A stretch of DNA of 64,000 nt from Nocardioides litoris (GTDB lineage: Bacteria; Actinomycetota; Actinomycetes; Propionibacteriales; Nocardioidaceae). The translations under genes were made by a program, and so were the position numbers. The notes under the pieces are model-generated. The model did not search any database. It saw nothing but the letters and a program-made list of their open reading frames with translations, and had not been told where the DNA came from. The stretch is from assembly GCF_006346315.1 (NCBI RefSeq), contig NZ_VDMR01000001.1, forward strand, positions 682,001 to 746,000, read 5' to 3'. Positions within the stretch are counted from its first letter, which is position 1, and each line of letters starts with the position of its first letter. Positions 40,689 through 51,858 of this stretch are shown piece by piece.

Positions 40689-41120
40689 GTGACCGCGTTC
40701 CCCACCGTCCCCGCCGTACGCCGGCTCGGCGCCGTCGCGGCTGCGACCACCGTGCTCGTCGGCGCCGGCGCGCTGACTGCCGGCCCGGCCTCGGCCGCCG
40801 TCCCCGAGGGGTGGCCCGACACCAAGCCGGTCGACATGCTCGAGGCGCTCGCCGTCCTCGTCGGCATCCCGCTCGTGCTGTTCGTGCTCATCGTGGCCGC
40901 CGTCTACCTCCCGGGCATCGTCCGCGGCGAGCGGGTGGCGCCGGGCGCCACCGGCCCCGAGGACCAGTGGCTCGGCGGACGCCGCAGCACCGACTCCCTC
41001 GAGGCCACGCGGTCGGCCGGCGCCCTGGGCGCCAGCACCACCTCGGGGTCCTCGAGCGTCCTCGACGGCTCCGAGGCCGAGGCCGAGCACGCGGACGGTG
41101 GGGCCAGTGCCCGCTGGTGA
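40689..41120 (+). CDS. Small secreted/membrane protein of unknown function
   Basis: 143 aa from the GTG at 40689. N-terminal signal peptide VRRLGAVAAATTVLVGAGAL ending TAGPASAAVPEGW; a second hydrophobic helix at about 57-78 (VLVGIPLVLFVLIVAAVYLP) is the anchor. The cytoplasmic tail is Ser/Gly/Ala-rich with GPEDQWLGGRRSTDS and an acidic end. Orientation by the positive-inside rule puts VPEGWPDTKPVDM outside. The family is not recognised. The gene overlaps the start of the DUF5130 gene by 14 bases, suggesting that they act together. Confidence 0.75.
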   Translation: MTAFPTVPAVRRLGAVAAATTVLVGAGALTAGPASAAVPEGWPDTKPVDMLEALAVLVGIPLVLFVLIVAAVYLPGIVRGERVAPGATGPEDQWLGGRRSTDSLEATRSAGALGASTTSGSSSVLDGSEAEAEHADGGASARW

Positions 41121-41490
41121 GTGGCTGAGCAGCTCCGAGCGGGCCGCGCTCGACGCCACCATCCGCCGGTCCGAGCAGCTGTGCCGGGCCGAGTTCTCCG
41201 TCTTCGTCGGCCGCGCGCAGGGTGAGCCCCGCGCCTTCGCCACGAGCCTCCACCGGTCCCTGGTCGCGCCCGACCGCAGCGTGCTCGTGATGGTCGACCC
41301 GACCGCCCGCGCCGTCGAGGTCGTCACCGGCGCCGACGTGCGCCGCCGCCTCGACGACGCGCACGTCGACCTGGCCGTGGCCACGATGATCGCCAGCTTC
41401 CGCGACGACGACCTCGCCGGCGGCCTGCGCCGCGGCGTCCAGCAGCTCGCCGAGAGCGCCCGCCCCCAGCGCACCCTGCACTCCAGCTGA
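41107..41490 (+). CDS. DUF5130/TPM-domain-like protein
   Basis: 127 aa from the GTG at 41107 (VPAGEWLSSSERA), overlapping the end of the preceding gene in another frame; a GTG at 41098 would add three residues. The pattern IRRSEQLCRAEFSVFVGRAQ, LVMVDPTARAVEVVTGADVR and LAVATMIASFRDDDLAGGLR matches TPM-fold proteins. Such proteins have been linked to membrane-protein assembly or phosphatase activity in other phyla. The M. tuberculosis relative lies beside pepN (Rv2468c as I recall), so this is a conserved neighbour. No signal or membrane helix is visible, so it probably contacts the upstream membrane protein. Confidence 0.75.
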   Translation: MPAGEWLSSSERAALDATIRRSEQLCRAEFSVFVGRAQGEPRAFATSLHRSLVAPDRSVLVMVDPTARAVEVVTGADVRRRLDDAHVDLAVATMIASFRDDDLAGGLRRGVQQLAESARPQRTLHSS

Positions 41491-41523
41491 CCCACTGCGC
41501 TGGCCGAGTGCGCTGACCCGGTG

Positions 41524-41557
41524 CGCCGACCCGTCGTGGATCCACGACGGGTCGGCG
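41524..41557. terminator. Perfect 34-bp palindrome, bidirectional terminator
   Basis: The left arm CGCCGACCCGTCGTGGA is followed immediately by its exact complement, with no unpaired centre (hinge at GGATCC). It lies between the convergent DUF5130 gene (stop 41490) and pepN (stop 41568), the natural place for a terminator serving both strands. Confidence 0.8.
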
Positions 41558-41567
41558 AGGGGGACGG

Positions 41568-44123
<2,556 letters not shown>

Positions 44124-44251
44124 GCCGGCCATCCTGGCACCCGGCCGGCGGAGCCGGCCCGCCGGGCGGGGTGAACGACACGCCGGTAATTCGCGGTGCT
44201 TGCTTCTGGGGCTCCTGTGAATTATGTGGTTTGTGTTGCGAAACGCGGCGG
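44124..44251. promoter_or_regulatory. Low-GC divergent promoter region before the CHAP hydrolase
   Basis: From about 44185 to 44250 the base composition drops well below the surroundings. A possible promoter for the plus strand is TTGCTT (44200-44205) with TATGTG (44223-44228) at 17-base spacing. A TTGACA at 44258-44263 is notable but would lie inside the CDS as drawn, so the true start could be later. pepN must also start its transcript from this gap. Confidence 0.3.
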
Positions 44252-45922
44252 ATGTGCTTGACAGTGGTCCCCGTGCCCCTCGCCACGCCTGCTGCCCCAC
44301 GCCCTCGGGGACGTCGACTGAGTCGTCTCCTGGTGCCGGTCCTCGCTGCCTCGGCCCTCGTCGCGGTGCCGGCCGGCGCACCGCCGTCCCAGGCCACCTC
44401 GCGCTACCTGTGCACCGGCTACGCCGCCTGCGCCAAGGCGGGCTACAGCCACGCGGGCTACGCCTCGCGCAACCAGACGATGTACTGGCGCATGTACGCC
44501 GGGCACAACTGCACCAACTACGTCGCCTACCGGATGATCCAGGCAGGCATGTCGACCGCGCGCCCCTGGAGCGGCTCCGGCATGGCCTACAACTGGGGCT
44601 TCGCGCGCAAGGACATCACCGACAGCACCCCCGCCGTGGGCGCGGTGGCCTGGTGGAACCGCAACGTCACCGGCGCCGGGTCGAGCGGCCACGTCGCCTA
44701 CGTCGAGAAGGTCGTCTCCCCGACCGAGATCGTCATCTCCGAGGACTCGTGGTCGGGCGACTTCCACTGGCGCACGATCTACAAGAACGGTCCCGGCTGG
44801 CCCTCCGGCTTCATCCACTTCATCGACAAGCCGGCCACCCCGGTCCTCAAGGCCACCATCGGTGCCACCGTCACGGGCGTGCCGCAGGTCGGGGTGCCGT
44901 TGACGGCCGGACTGGCGACGTTCTCGCCCGCTGCGGGCGCCCACGCCCTGCAGTGGATGGCCGACGGCGTGCCGATCGCGGGGGCGACCGGCCTGACCTA
45001 CGTGCCGACGGCCGCGACGCTGGGGAAGGCGATCTCGGTCCGCAACACGGCGTCCCGCCCGGGCTACACCAGCGCGTCGGCCACCTCGCCCGCCACGGCC
45101 AAGGTGGTCGCGGGCGTGCAGCAGCGGGGCACCAAGCCCGCGGTGTCCGGGGTGCCGGTGGTCGGCCAGGTCCTCACGGTCGTGCCGGGCACGTGGACGC
45201 CCACGCCCGAGGAGCGGGTCTTCCGCTGGCGCGCCGACGGCGTGTGGCTCGAGGGCCGCAACGGCACGTCCTTCACCGTCACCGCCGACCTCGTCGGCAA
45301 GAAGATCTCCGTGGTCGAGGTGGCCAAGCGGGCCGGCTACACCAAGCTGTCCAACAACTCCGCCGACACCGCACCGGTCGACGCCGGCGTCGTCGCCCTC
45401 ACGACCGACTTCGCGCCGGCGGGCACGGCCCGCAGCGGCTCGACGCTCACCTACGCCCCCGGCGCCTGGACGCCGACCGACGCCCGGGCCGCGCTGCAGT
45501 GGTTCCGCGACGGCGTCCCGGTCCCCGGGGCGGTCGGCCCGTCGTACGCCCTCGGTGCGGCCGACGTCGGCCGCCGGGTCACGGTGCAGGCGAGCGTGAC
45601 CAAGCCCCGCTTCCGCGGCGTCGTGCGCTCGGCCGACTTCGGCGTGGTCACCGCGCCGTCCACGGTCCAGCTGCGCGGCTACGGCCGCAAGCGTGGCGCG
45701 CTCGCCAGGGTGCGGGTCGTGGCCCCGGGGGTCGCGGCGCCGACCGGCACCGTGTGGGCGCGCATCCGCGGCAAGGTCGTGCGCGGCGCGGTCGTCAACG
45801 GGGCCGCCGAGCTCCGGCTGCGCGGGCTCAAGCCGGGCAAGCGCACGCTCATCGTCGTGTACGCCGGCAACGGAGTCGCGGAGTCCGGGCGGGCGACCGT
45901 GCCGGTCGTCGTCAAGCGCTGA
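44252..45922 (+). CDS. Secreted CHAP-domain amidase with three Ig-like repeats
   Basis: 556 aa if started at the ATG 44252; later GTGs (44264, 44273) are also possible. A signal peptide (RLSRLLVPVLAASALVAVPA) is followed by a CHAP domain with Cys87 in AGHNCTNYVAYR and His147 in SSGHVAYVEKV, then EIVISEDSWSG: a cysteine peptidoglycan amidase/endopeptidase. After residue about 195 come three similar modules of about 85 residues, each with a TVTGVPQVGVPLTAG-, SGVPVVGQVLTVVPG- or TARSGSTLTYAPG-type strand and a Trp in LQWMADG, FRWRADG and LQWFRDG. A basic beta domain ends the protein. The modules resemble those that bind sugars or protein partners at the cell surface. It probably remodels the wall during growth or division. 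Confidence 0.88.
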   Translation: MCLTVVPVPLATPAAPRPRGRRLSRLLVPVLAASALVAVPAGAPPSQATSRYLCTGYAACAKAGYSHAGYASRNQTMYWRMYAGHNCTNYVAYRMIQAGMSTARPWSGSGMAYNWGFARKDITDSTPAVGAVAWWNRNVTGAGSSGHVAYVEKVVSPTEIVISEDSWSGDFHWRTIYKNGPGWPSGFIHFIDKPATPVLKATIGATVTGVPQVGVPLTAGLATFSPAAGAHALQWMADGVPIAGATGLTYVPTAATLGKAISVRNTASRPGYTSASATSPATAKVVAGVQQRGTKPAVSGVPVVGQVLTVVPGTWTPTPEERVFRWRADGVWLEGRNGTSFTVTADLVGKKISVVEVAKRAGYTKLSNNSADTAPVDAGVVALTTDFAPAGTARSGSTLTYAPGAWTPTDARAALQWFRDGVPVPGAVGPSYALGAADVGRRVTVQASVTKPRFRGVVRSADFGVVTAPSTVQLRGYGRKRGALARVRVVAPGVAAPTGTVWARIRGKVVRGAVVNGAAELRLRGLKPGKRTLIVVYAGNGVAESGRATVPVVVKR

Positions 45923-45992
45923 GGTCCGCGTCCGGCCGGTCCTGTCCGCACGGGTGGGACGGGATGTCGGTGGTCGATGGTTGTCTGGTGGC

Positions 45993-46619
45993 ATGAGCGA
46001 CAAGACCAACGCCGACTTCTGGTTCGACCCGCTGTGCCCGTTCGCGTGGATCACCTCGCGCTGGATCCTCGAGGTCGAGCAGGTGCGTGACATCGAGGTC
46101 ACCTGGCACGTGATGAGCCTGGCCTACCTCAACCAGGACAAGGACATCCCCGACGAGTACCGCGCCATCCTGGCCCCGGCCTGGGGCCCGGTGCGGGTGT
46201 GCATCGCGGCCGAGCAGAAGCACGGCAAGGACGTGCTGCTCCCGCTCTACACCGCGCTCGGCAACCGCATCCACCTCGAGGGCCAGAAGCTGCACGAGCT
46301 CGACGACGCCGGGCGGTCGCTCGTCTCCGACGCCCTCGCCGAGGCCGGGCTCGAGGCCGAGCTGGTCGAGGCGATGGACGACTCCTCGCTCGACGCCGCC
46401 GTCGCCGAGAGCCACCACCGCGGCATGGACCAGGTCGGCGACGACGTCGGCACGCCGACCATCGCCTTCGAGGGCGCGGCCTTCTTCGGCCCGGTGCTCT
46501 CGGCCATCCCCAGGGGCGAGGACGCCGGCCAGCTGTGGGACGGCTGCGTCGCGGTGGCCAAGGTGCCCTACTTCTACGAGCTCAAGCGCTCGCGCACGGG
46601 CGACCTCGACTTCTCCTGA
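45993..46619 (+). CDS. DsbA-fold oxidoreductase, Rv2466c (mycothiol-dependent nitroreductase) family, monothiol
   Basis: 208 aa from the ATG at 45993. The sequence follows the Rv2466c family closely: ADFWFDPLCPFAWITSRWIL, then VMSLAYLNQDKDIPDEYRAI, AWGPVRVCIAAEQKHGKDVL and GDDVGTPTIAFEGAAFFGPV with the cis-Pro loop. In Rv2466c the motif is C-P-W-C, used with mycothiol. Here it is CPFA, Cys15 being kept and the resolving Cys replaced by Ala18, so catalysis must go through mycothiol or another thiol (monothiol type). The protein is cytosolic. Its position near pepN mirrors mycobacteria. Substrates are unknown, though nitro-drug activation is known for relatives. Confidence 0.9.
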   Translation: MSDKTNADFWFDPLCPFAWITSRWILEVEQVRDIEVTWHVMSLAYLNQDKDIPDEYRAILAPAWGPVRVCIAAEQKHGKDVLLPLYTALGNRIHLEGQKLHELDDAGRSLVSDALAEAGLEAELVEAMDDSSLDAAVAESHHRGMDQVGDDVGTPTIAFEGAAFFGPVLSAIPRGEDAGQLWDGCVAVAKVPYFYELKRSRTGDLDFS

Positions 46620-46690
46620 CGGCGGTCGGCTCCCGCAGGGGTGGGTGCCCGGTGTTGCTCCTGTGACAGAAGTGACGCAAGATCGAGGAG

Positions 46691-47848
46691 ATGTCGATCT
46701 CGGGAACCCGCACCCTGCGCCGCACGACGGCGCCCGCCGCCCTGGTGGTCGTCGCGGCGCTCGTGTGGCCGACGACCACCGGCGGCCCGGCCGCCAGCGC
46801 TGACGAACGGCCCGGCCCCGCCGCCGGCCGGGCGCCCACGACGGCCCGGATGGCCCCGGCGGGTCCGGGCCTGCGTGCTGCCGACGTGCCGCTGGCCCGG
46901 GGCCAGGAGACCGTGGAGGCGCCGCCGTTCGCGATGGTCGGCCTCACCTGGCGCGGTGGCCCGCGCCCCGTCAAGGTCAGCACCCGCACCGACGGCCGGT
47001 GGTCGGCCTGGCGCGACCTCGGGCTCCTGCACGACGGGCCCGACGCCGCGACCTCGGAGCGCCGCCGGGCGGTCACCGGCACCGACCTCGCCTGGGTCGG
47101 CCGCGCCGACGCGGTCCGGGTCGACGTCGCCGGGCCGCGCCCCGACGCCTTGACCCTGGTGCTGCTCGACCCCTCCGGCGCGCCCACGACCCCGCCGGCG
47201 GCCCGCAAGGACACGCCGGGCACGAGCGCCCGCAAGCCCGCCCGCTTCAAGCCGCGGCTGCGCAGCCGCGCCAGCTGGGGTGCTCCTCGCGCCTGGCGCA
47301 CCGGCCGGCCGACGTACAACCGGACGGTGCAGCAGGTGCACGTGCACCACACGGTCAACAGCAACAGCTACGGCAAGGACGACGTGCCGGGCCTGCTGCG
47401 CGGCATCTACCGCTACCACACCCAGAGCCTGGGCTGGTCGGACATCGGCTACAACTTCCTCGTCGACCGGTTCGGTCGCACCTGGGTCGGTCGGGCCGGC
47501 GGGGCGAAGAAGGCCGTGCGGGGTGCGCACACCCTCGGGTTCAACAGCACCTCGACCGGCGTCGCGGTCATCGGCAACTTCGAGACCGCCACGCCGAGCA
47601 GCCGCGTGATCGGCGCGCTGGCCAAGCTGTCGGCGTGGAAGCTGCGGGCCCACGGGCGCAAGCCCCAGGGCCGGGTGCGGGTCTGGTCGCACGGCTCCGA
47701 CCGCTACCCCGCGGGCCGCACCGTCACGCTGCCCACCATCGACGGCCACCGCGACACCAGCCAGACCGCCTGCCCGGGTCGACGCCTCTACACCCGGCTG
47801 CCCGACGTGCGCCGGCGCGCCGCGACCTGGATCGCCAAGCACCGGTGA
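46691..47848 (+). CDS. Secreted N-acetylmuramoyl-L-alanine amidase (PGRP/amidase_2 type)
   Basis: 385 aa from the ATG at 46691, preceded by GAGGAG. N-terminal signal LRRTTAPAALVVVAALVWPT, then a Pro/Ala-rich stretch. A first domain of about 110 residues (GLTWRGGPRPVKVSTRTDGR, WSAWRDL) is the usual leader of actinobacterial PGRP amidases. The catalytic domain begins RSRASWGAPRAWR. It has zinc ligands in VQQVHVHHTVN and in TIDGHRDTSQTACPGRRLY (His and Cys), and the Tyr of SDIGYNFLVDRFG. It cleaves the lactyl bond between muramic acid and the first alanine of peptidoglycan outside the cell. It may act in wall turnover with the CHAP enzyme 0.8 kb upstream. Confidence 0.93.
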   Translation: MSISGTRTLRRTTAPAALVVVAALVWPTTTGGPAASADERPGPAAGRAPTTARMAPAGPGLRAADVPLARGQETVEAPPFAMVGLTWRGGPRPVKVSTRTDGRWSAWRDLGLLHDGPDAATSERRRAVTGTDLAWVGRADAVRVDVAGPRPDALTLVLLDPSGAPTTPPAARKDTPGTSARKPARFKPRLRSRASWGAPRAWRTGRPTYNRTVQQVHVHHTVNSNSYGKDDVPGLLRGIYRYHTQSLGWSDIGYNFLVDRFGRTWVGRAGGAKKAVRGAHTLGFNSTSTGVAVIGNFETATPSSRVIGALAKLSAWKLRAHGRKPQGRVRVWSHGSDRYPAGRTVTLPTIDGHRDTSQTACPGRRLYTRLPDVRRRAATWIAKHR

Positions 47849-47877
47849 GCGGCGCCTCTCACGCGTAGCCTGGGCCG

Positions 47878-48762
47878 GTGCCGGCGACCCTGACGCGCAT
47901 CACGCGCTTCCCGCTGAAGTCCGCACGTGGCGAGGACCTCGCCGAGGGCGTCGTCGAGCCGCAGGGGCTCGCGGGTGACCGGCGCTGGATGCTCGTCGAC
48001 GCCGGCGGCAAGGCGGTCACGGCCCGGCAGGTGCCGCGGCTCGTGCTCCTCCACCCGGTGATCACCGCGACCGGCCTGCGGGTCACCGCGCCCGGTGCCG
48101 ACCGGCCGCTCCTCGTCGCTCGCCCCGACGGTGCCGAGCAGGTGCCGGTGCGGGTCTTCTCCTCCTCGTTCACCGCCGCCCCGGCCGGGCCCGAGGCCGA
48201 CGCGTGGTCCAGCGCGGCGCTCGGGGTCGACGTACGGCTGGTGCACCTGGACGACCCGGCCCGGCGCCCCACCAGCCCCGACTTCTCCGAGGCCGGCGAC
48301 CGCGTCTCGCTCGCCGACGGCTACCCGCTGCTGATCGCCACCGAGGCGTCCCTGGCCGCGCTCAACGACGAGGTGCTGGCTGCCGCCCCGACCGGCCGCG
48401 ACCCGCTGCCGATGGACCGGTTCCGCCCCAACGTCGTCGTGGCCGGCGTCCCGGCCTGGTCGGAGGACGACTGGCGCGTCGTACGCATCGGCGAGGCGGT
48501 GTTCCGCGCGGTCAAGGGCTGCGCCCGCTGCGTGCTGACCACGGTCGACCCCGAGACCGGGGAGAAGGAGCGCGAGCCGCTGGCCAGCCTGGCCCGCATC
48601 CGCCGGTACGACGGCAAGACCTGGTTCGGGGTCAACCTGGTGCCCGACACGCCGGGTGCCGTCGTCCGGCTCGGCGACGAGGTCGAGGTGCTCGAGGCCG
48701 CGCCGCCCGGGGCGGGGCCGCTGCGCGTGCCCACCCGGAACGCGGTGGCGGAGGCTCACTAG
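47878..48762 (+). CDS. MOSC-domain protein, mARC-like
   Basis: 294 aa from the GTG at 47878. N-terminal MOSC_N beta barrel ([20 protein letters not shown], then [20 protein letters not shown]) followed by the MOSC domain. A likely Mo-binding Cys lies in [17 protein letters not shown], with [12 protein letters not shown] and [17 protein letters not shown] as the other hallmarks. Proteins of this layout bind molybdenum cofactor and reduce N-hydroxylated compounds (mARC/YcbX type) with an electron donor, often a fused ferredoxin; no ferredoxin is fused here. It precedes metG by 10 bases and could be co-transcribed. Confidence 0.9.
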   Translation: MPATLTRITRFPLKSARGEDLAEGVVEPQGLAGDRRWMLVDAGGKAVTARQVPRLVLLHPVITATGLRVTAPGADRPLLVARPDGAEQVPVRVFSSSFTAAPAGPEADAWSSAALGVDVRLVHLDDPARRPTSPDFSEAGDRVSLADGYPLLIATEASLAALNDEVLAAAPTGRDPLPMDRFRPNVVVAGVPAWSEDDWRVVRIGEAVFRAVKGCARCVLTTVDPETGEKEREPLASLARIRRYDGKTWFGVNLVPDTPGAVVRLGDEVEVLEAAPPGAGPLRVPTRNAVAEAH

Positions 48763-48772
48763 CCTTGCGGGC

Positions 48773-50566
48773 ATGACCCACGTCCTGTCCGCCCCCGCCT
48801 GGCCCTACGCCAACGGCCCGCGCCACATCGGCCACGTCGCCGGCTTCGCGCTGCCCGCCGACGTCTTCAGCCGCTACTCCCGGATGGCCGGACACGACGT
48901 GCTGATGGTCTCCGGCTCCGACGAGCACGGCACGCCGATCCTCATCGCCGCCGACGAGGCCGGGCTGACCCCCCAGGAGCTCGCCGACCGCAACCACCGG
49001 TTGATCGTCGAGGACCTGGTCTCGCTCGGCTGCAGCTACGACCTCTACACCCGCACCACCGGCGGCAACCACCACGCGGTGGTGCAGGAGCTGTTCACCG
49101 GGGTCTACGAGAACGGCTACTTCGTCGAGCAGACGACGTACGGCGCCATCTCGCCGTCGACCGGACGCACCCTGCCCGACCGCTACATCGAGGGCACCTG
49201 CCCGATCTGCGGGTACGACGGCGCCCGCGGCGACCAGTGCGACAACTGCGGCAACCAGCTCGACCCGGCGGACCTGAAGAACCCGGTCTCGCGCATCAAC
49301 GGCGAGACGCCGGAGTTCCGCGAGACCCAGCACTTCTTCCTCGACCTGCCCGCCCTGGCCGAGGCGCTGGGGGCCTACCTCGACGAGCGCGAGGCCACCG
49401 GGCTCTGGCGGCCCAACGTCATCCGCTTCAGCCAGAACATCCTCAAGGAGATCCGCCCGCGCGCGATGACGCGCGACATCGACTGGGGCATCGCCGTCCC
49501 GCTCGACGGCTGGCGCGACGACCCGGCCAAGAAGCTGTACGTGTGGTTCGACGCGGTGATCGGCTACCTCTCGGCCTCGATCGAGTGGGCCCGTCGCCAG
49601 GGTCGGCCCGAGGCGTGGCGGGACTGGTGGAACGACCCCGCGGCCCGCACCTACTACTTCATGGGCAAGGACAACATCGTCTTCCACGCCCAGATCTGGC
49701 CGGCCGAGCTGCTGGCCTACAACGGCCAGGGCAGCAAGGGCGGCGAGCAGCACCGGCTCGGCGTGCTCAACCTGCCCACCGAGGTCGTGTCCTCGGAGTT
49801 CCTGACCATGGAGGGCAAGAAGTTCTCCTCCTCCAAGAACGTCGTCATCTACGTGCGCGACCTGCTCAGCCGCTACCAGCCCGACGCGTTCCGCTACTTC
49901 GTGGCCGCCGCCGGCCCGGAGAACCAGGACAGCGACTTCACGTGGTCGGAGTTCGTGCGGCGCACCAACGACGAGCTCGTCGCCGGCTGGGGCAACCTGG
50001 TCAACCGCACCGCGAGCCTGATCGCCAAGAACTTCGGCGAGATCCCGCCCGCGGGCGTGCTCACCGACGACGACGAGCGGGTGCTCGCCGTCGCCGAGCA
50101 GGCGTTCACGGTCGTCGGCGACCTGCTCGGCCGGCACCGGCAGAAGCAGGCCATCGGCGAGGCCATGCGTGCCGTGGCCGAGGTCAACAAGTACGTCTCC
50201 GACACCGAGCCGTGGAAGCTCAAGGGCGACGACCAGCGCGAGCGCCTGGGCACCGTGCTCCACGTGGTCGCCCAGTGCGTCGCCGACCTCAACCTGGTGC
50301 TCGCGCCGTTCCTGCCGCACTCGGCCAACGCCGTCGACGCCGCGTTCGGCGGCGCGGGCGACGTGGCCCCGATGCCGCGCATCGACGACGTCGACGACCT
50401 GGAGGGCGGGCCGGGCTACCCCGTCATCACCGGCGACTACACCGACGTCCCCGCCTGGCGCCGTCGCCCGATCGAGGTCGGCACCCCGGTCGGCAAGCCC
50501 ACGCCCGTGTTCACCAAGCTCGACACCGCGGTCGTCGAGGAGGAGCTCGAGCGGCTGGGTCTCTGA
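48773..50566 (+). CDS. metG: Methionyl-tRNA synthetase
   Basis: 597 aa from the ATG at 48773. Class I synthetase: [20 protein letters not shown] has the HIGH motif, the zinc knuckle [18 protein letters not shown] is the two-Cys-pair type, and KKFSSSKN is the KMSKS-like loop. The WDAVIGYL-like [13 protein letters not shown] strand and the anticodon helix bundle ([12 protein letters not shown]) complete it. It charges tRNA-Met and initiator tRNA in the cytosol. No C-terminal tRNA-binding extension is present, normal for this group. Essential housekeeping gene. The DUF3626 gene starts four bases after its stop. Confidence 0.97.
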   Translation: MTHVLSAPAWPYANGPRHIGHVAGFALPADVFSRYSRMAGHDVLMVSGSDEHGTPILIAADEAGLTPQELADRNHRLIVEDLVSLGCSYDLYTRTTGGNHHAVVQELFTGVYENGYFVEQTTYGAISPSTGRTLPDRYIEGTCPICGYDGARGDQCDNCGNQLDPADLKNPVSRINGETPEFRETQHFFLDLPALAEALGAYLDEREATGLWRPNVIRFSQNILKEIRPRAMTRDIDWGIAVPLDGWRDDPAKKLYVWFDAVIGYLSASIEWARRQGRPEAWRDWWNDPAARTYYFMGKDNIVFHAQIWPAELLAYNGQGSKGGEQHRLGVLNLPTEVVSSEFLTMEGKKFSSSKNVVIYVRDLLSRYQPDAFRYFVAAAGPENQDSDFTWSEFVRRTNDELVAGWGNLVNRTASLIAKNFGEIPPAGVLTDDDERVLAVAEQAFTVVGDLLGRHRQKQAIGEAMRAVAEVNKYVSDTEPWKLKGDDQRERLGTVLHVVAQCVADLNLVLAPFLPHSANAVDAAFGGAGDVAPMPRIDDVDDLEGGPGYPVITGDYTDVPAWRRRPIEVGTPVGKPTPVFTKLDTAVVEEELERLGL

Positions 50567-50570
50567 GGTC

Positions 50571-51347
50571 GTGCGACCCGCGGTGACCCTCCAGCTCCAC
50601 CCCGACCGGGTGGGGCGACCGGGCGCCGACGGGCTGGTCCTGGAGGCGATCGCCCGCGACGGCACCTACCGGTCGCAGTTCGAGACCGGCACGTCCAACG
50701 GCGGGCTGACCGCCCATCCCGGCGGCGACCGGTGGCGGTGGGAGAGCCGGCTCTTCGACGGGCGGTACGACGACCGGCCGGCGTCCGCCCGCCCCGTCTA
50801 CGGCGCCTGGAACCGCCGTGCCGACCCGTACGGCGGCGCGGTCCGCTTCGGCTCGGCCCACCTGCGGCTGCGCGACCACGTGGTGGGGCGGACGACGTTC
50901 TGCTTCCCCGACTCGGTCCTCGAGCCCACCGACCACGGCGGCCCCGACCTCCTCCCGCACCTGTGCGACCTCGCCGACGCCGCGGCCGCGGCGGGCCTGG
51001 ACGACCTGGACGACTACGTCGAGGCGCACGTGCACGGCGGCGTCCGGGTCGCCGACGACGTCGAGGCGGTCGTCCTCGACCCCTGCTTCCGCGACGGCCC
51101 GGTGCACGAGGCCGCAGACCGCCTCGGCTGCGCGGTCGAGTGGCACCCCGGCTTCCGGGTCGCCACGGCCGACCTGCCCGAGGACTACCGCGGGCCGGCG
51201 CCCCTCGCCCTCGCCCGCTCTCTCGGCGCCGTGCTCGACCCCGCCGTCCTCGGCGCCGCCGCCCGGACCGGCGACCACGACCCGCAGGTCCTGAAGCAGA
51301 CCTGGCACCTCCTCGCCCGCTTCGGCCGTCGACCGCACGTCGGCTGA
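50571..51347 (+). CDS. DUF3626 family protein
   Basis: 258 aa from the GTG at 50571, directly after metG. The DUF3626 pattern is clear: LQLHPDRVGRPGADGLVLEA, the block DGTYRSQFETGTSNGGLTAH, PGGDRWRWESRLFDGRYDDR, and VRFGSAHLRLRDHVVGRTTF. Later, DYVEAHVHGGVRVADDVEAV gives more conserved His and Asp. The several conserved His, Arg and Asp residues suggest an enzyme active site, but no activity has been assigned that I know of. It is 4 bases from metG, so likely co-transcribed. Downstream begins the repeat region with no gene for 511 bases. Confidence 0.85.
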   Translation: MRPAVTLQLHPDRVGRPGADGLVLEAIARDGTYRSQFETGTSNGGLTAHPGGDRWRWESRLFDGRYDDRPASARPVYGAWNRRADPYGGAVRFGSAHLRLRDHVVGRTTFCFPDSVLEPTDHGGPDLLPHLCDLADAAAAAGLDDLDDYVEAHVHGGVRVADDVEAVVLDPCFRDGPVHEAADRLGCAVEWHPGFRVATADLPEDYRGPAPLALARSLGAVLDPAVLGAAARTGDHDPQVLKQTWHLLARFGRRPHVG

Positions 51348-51374
51348 GGGGCCCCGGTCGGCAGGGGTCGGCCT

Positions 51375-51749
51375 GGACGGTGGTCGAGGAGGGACGGAGT
51401 CCCGTCTTGAGGCCACGTGGCCCGCAGCGGTGGGGCGGGTCTCGAGACAGGCCGCCGGGAGGCCTTGCCCCGCCACCGTGGGGTGCGGCCGGGCGTGCCG
51501 GAGGGTCCCACGCGCTGACGGGGGTCGGGCCGGACGGTGGTCGAGGAGGGACGGAGTCCCGTCTCGAGGCCACGTGGCCCGCAGCGGTGGGGTGCGGCCG
51601 GGCGTGCCGGGTGGTCCCGCGCGCTGACGGGGGTCGGGCCGGACGGTGGTCGAGGAGGGACGGAGTCCCGTCTCGAGGCCACGTGGCCCGCAGCGGTGGG
51701 GCGGGTCTCTAGGCAGGCCGCCGGGCGGCCTTGCCTCGCCACCGTGGGG
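51375..51749. repeat. Mosaic repeat cluster (A-B-C-A-C-A-B)
   Basis: Three almost identical 61-bp units (A) lie at 51375-51435, 51532-51592 and 51641-51701. Each starts GGACGGTGGTCGAGG and includes the dyad GGGAC-GGA-GTCCC. A 48-bp unit (B, CGGGTCTC-AGGCCGCCGG type) follows the first and third A at 51436-51483 and 51702-51749. A third unit (C, about 48 bp, TGCGGCCGGGCGTGCCGG type) links them. Spacing of the A copies is 157 and 109 bp, the difference being one B unit. From 51750 to 51858, up to the HNH gene, I see only related GC-rich sequence. Such repeats are common beside 13E12-type genes. Confidence 0.8.
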
Positions 51750-51858
51750 TGCGGTGTGAGACGGGCCGCCACCCGGCGTGCCGGCCACGGCGGGGAGCGG
51801 TCGGTACGTGCCGGTGGCCCCGCGAACCGGATGGTGGCCGGGGTGTGGGGCTCGGTGG

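Noticed and set aside
41098..41120. Start of the DUF5130 protein at the GTG 41098
   Set aside because: Relatives appear to begin near the PAGE motif, so GTG 41107 fits better; the longer form cannot be excluded.
51359..51858. A CRISPR array in the repeat cluster
   Set aside because: Units are 48-61 bp with repeated, not unique, sequences between them, there are no cas genes, and the spacing is modular rather than regular.
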